DNA of 64,000 bases from assembly GCA_004297005.1 (NCBI GenBank), contig SCVA01000018.1, positions 1-64,000 of the forward strand, read 5' to 3'. The position numbers and the translations under genes are program-made. A model generated the notes under the pieces. The model worked only from the letters and a program-made list of their open reading frames with translations. It had not been told where the DNA came from and did not search any database. This DNA comes from Nevskiaceae bacterium (GTDB taxonomy: Bacteria; Pseudomonadota; Gammaproteobacteria; Nevskiales; Nevskiaceae). How positions within the stretch are numbered: the stretch's first letter is position 1; every line of letters starts with the position of its first letter. Positions 62,774-64,000 of this stretch are shown piece by piece.

Positions 62774-63880
62774 TCACTTCGACTTCGACTTGTCCTCGCT
62801 GGCCGGCTTGATGCTGGTGCGGATGTTGGCGAGCTGGTTGATCAGGTCGAACCAGAACGGCGCGCCCATGCAGATCGCCAGCGCGGTGATCAGCAGGCCG
62901 CCGAACTTCTGCAACCAGTCCAGCCAGTTGGCGTGTCGCGGTGCCGACAGCAGTGGGTCGCCGTCCCAGCCGATCGGCAGCCCCAGCGTGCTGGCGTACT
63001 CGACGCGACGGGCGATGCCGTCCTTGAGTTTTTTCTCGCAGGCGGCGGCCGGGTCGTCGGCGACGCCTGCGATGGGCTGTTCCGACTTGGCCTGGGTTGC
63101 GGTGGCGCCCTCGGTTGCTGGACTGGTCCCGGCCGGGGATGCGGTCGCCGGCGCTGGCGTCGTCGTATCCGAGCAACGGATCTCGTAGGCCACCAGCTCG
63201 CCGTCGGCGGCGTCCTTCAGCGCCTGCTCGACGATCTGGCTGCGCAGCGCCGGATCGTCGGAAAGCACCTGTGCGATGCGCAGGCTGTCCAGATTCAGGG
63301 CGGCCGCCATCAGGCCGCCGCTGATCAGCAGCACCAGTTGCACATGGCGCCGGTACCAGCCCGAGTAGCGTTCGGCGGAGGCGGTGAAGTAGGCGGCGAT
63401 CTTTTCCTGTTGGGTCTTGGCGTCGGCCGCCGCATCGGGGGCGAGGCTCAAGGCGATCTCGGTCAGGCGGGCGAACGGGCTGACGGCCGGCGCGGCCGCT
63501 GCTCCGGCCGCCACTGGCGAATTGGCGGCCAGCCATTGCACGGCGGCGGCAAACCGCTCCGGAGGAATGTAGGAAGGCAGTTGGCCACCACGGACCCACC
63601 AGCCGATCAGCGGCAGGTGGCTCAGCCGCCCGCTGTAGAGCGAGGCGATGTGGGGGCTGTTGTAGAAGCTGTTGACCAGCGCGTTCAGGGTCTTGGCGTC
63701 GGGGGTGGCGCCATTGCTGGGCAGTGCCGCCGCCAGCAGCTCCTGTATGCCCTTCCGCAGCAGGGCGCCGCGACGGCGCAGCACCACCTCCACCAGTTCC
63801 ACCGCCGCCGAGGCGGCGGTGCTGAAGACCAGGTACACCACGCTCAGGCCGATGAGCACATCGAGAATCTGGATCAGCAT
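62774..63880 (-). CDS. Membrane-anchored protein of unknown function
   Basis: 368 residues. An N-terminal helix (IQILDVLIGLSVVYLVFSTA), a second near residue 185 (VQLVLLISGGLMAAALNLDS) and a third near residue 340 (FGGLLITALAICMGAPFWFD); the region between helices 2 and 3 has a Thr/Ala/Pro-rich linker (TTTPAPATASPAGTSPATEG) and two Cys residues. It resembles no family I know. GH19 follows after 33 bases and a truncated gene precedes it by 18, so it is in an operon. Confidence 0.6.
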   Translation of the reverse strand: MLIQILDVLIGLSVVYLVFSTAASAAVELVEVVLRRRGALLRKGIQELLAAALPSNGATPDAKTLNALVNSFYNSPHIASLYSGRLSHLPLIGWWVRGGQLPSYIPPERFAAAVQWLAANSPVAAGAAAAPAVSPFARLTEIALSLAPDAAADAKTQQEKIAAYFTASAERYSGWYRRHVQLVLLISGGLMAAALNLDSLRIAQVLSDDPALRSQIVEQALKDAADGELVAYEIRCSDTTTPAPATASPAGTSPATEGATATQAKSEQPIAGVADDPAAACEKKLKDGIARRVEYASTLGLPIGWDGDPLLSAPRHANWLDWLQKFGGLLITALAICMGAPFWFDLINQLANIRTSIKPASEDKSKSK

Positions 63881-63898
63881 GGAAGCTCTCCGTTCGGG

Positions 63899-64000
63899 TC
63901 AGGGGGCGCCGGCAGGTAGCCAGAGCTCGAAGTGGTAGGGACGAGCGCCACCGGCCTTGCCGCTGAAGTCGCGGATTACCTGTCCCTGGGAATCCTCGGC
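63899..64000 (-). CDS. C-terminal fragment of an unknown protein (cut by window edge)
   Basis: The last 33 residues of a frame that enters from the right edge and ends with TGA at 63899-63901. It reads ...VIRDFSGKAGGARPYHFELW ending in LPAGAP. It lies 18 bases before the membrane protein gene on the same strand, so it is probably the first gene of this unit. No family can be assigned from the fragment. Confidence 0.55.
   Translation of the reverse strand, partial: AEDSQGQVIRDFSGKAGGARPYHFELWLPAGAP

Overview
The window is GC-rich chromosomal DNA, almost fully coding, from a gammaproteobacterium. The dapF–DUF484–xerC–hslVU order, the long-form AhcY behind an SAH riboswitch, and AlkB with a separate small rubredoxin fit an aerobic, hydrocarbon- or lipid-using lineage. 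A relative of Nevskiales/Solimonadaceae or Xanthomonadales is my guess; no rRNA or marker gene is present to settle it. I saw no tRNA, rRNA, CRISPR array, prophage or intact insertion sequence. The one clear mobile element is a 265-bp MITE-like palindrome next to trkH.

Layout. 1-6 kb: end of a GlcD-type flavin oxidase, an AEC permease, a secreted unknown, a multi-membrane TPR protein and an exported amidohydrolase. 6-14 kb: an S-adenosylmethionine-cycle block. ahcY sits behind an SAH riboswitch and is followed, past a terminator, by the overlapping genes MBL hydrolase–metF–GGR-type flavoprotein. metK is nearby, and ahcY and metK share a palindromic operator-like site. 14-24 kb: a TetR regulator, a small envelope protein, MgtE, a TSUP permease, a thioesterase, a large TadG-like protein, an MFS transporter and thrB.

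24-34 kb: an AraC regulator divergent from a six-gene unit: flavin monooxygenase, SDR dehydrogenase, DUF1329, DUF1302, MMPL/RND transporter and YCF48-type propeller. Together these look like a two-enzyme redox pathway coupled to a trans-envelope machine for a hydrophobic compound, the best candidate here for an undescribed system. 34-43 kb: housekeeping genes dapF, xerC, hslVU, trkA and trkH, with a hairpin-rich repeat tract before xerC, an Ala/Pro/Glu lipoprotein before hslV and the MITE upstream of trkH.

43-56 kb: aldehyde dehydrogenase, an RND efflux pump (permease then adaptor), nitronate monooxygenase, a VIT-family protein, a LysR regulator and a MacAB-like tripartite ABC exporter. 56-64 kb: an HxlR/carboxymuconolactone-decarboxylase pair with repeated operators, alkB plus rubredoxin (alkane hydroxylation), ppnP, the three-gene proton-translocating transhydrogenase, and a GH19 muramidase/chitinase beside two uncharacterised genes cut by the window edge.

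Together the alkane hydroxylase, aldehyde dehydrogenase, FMO/SDR unit and several efflux systems suggest a cell that handles hydrophobic substrates and must manage membrane stress and NADPH supply.
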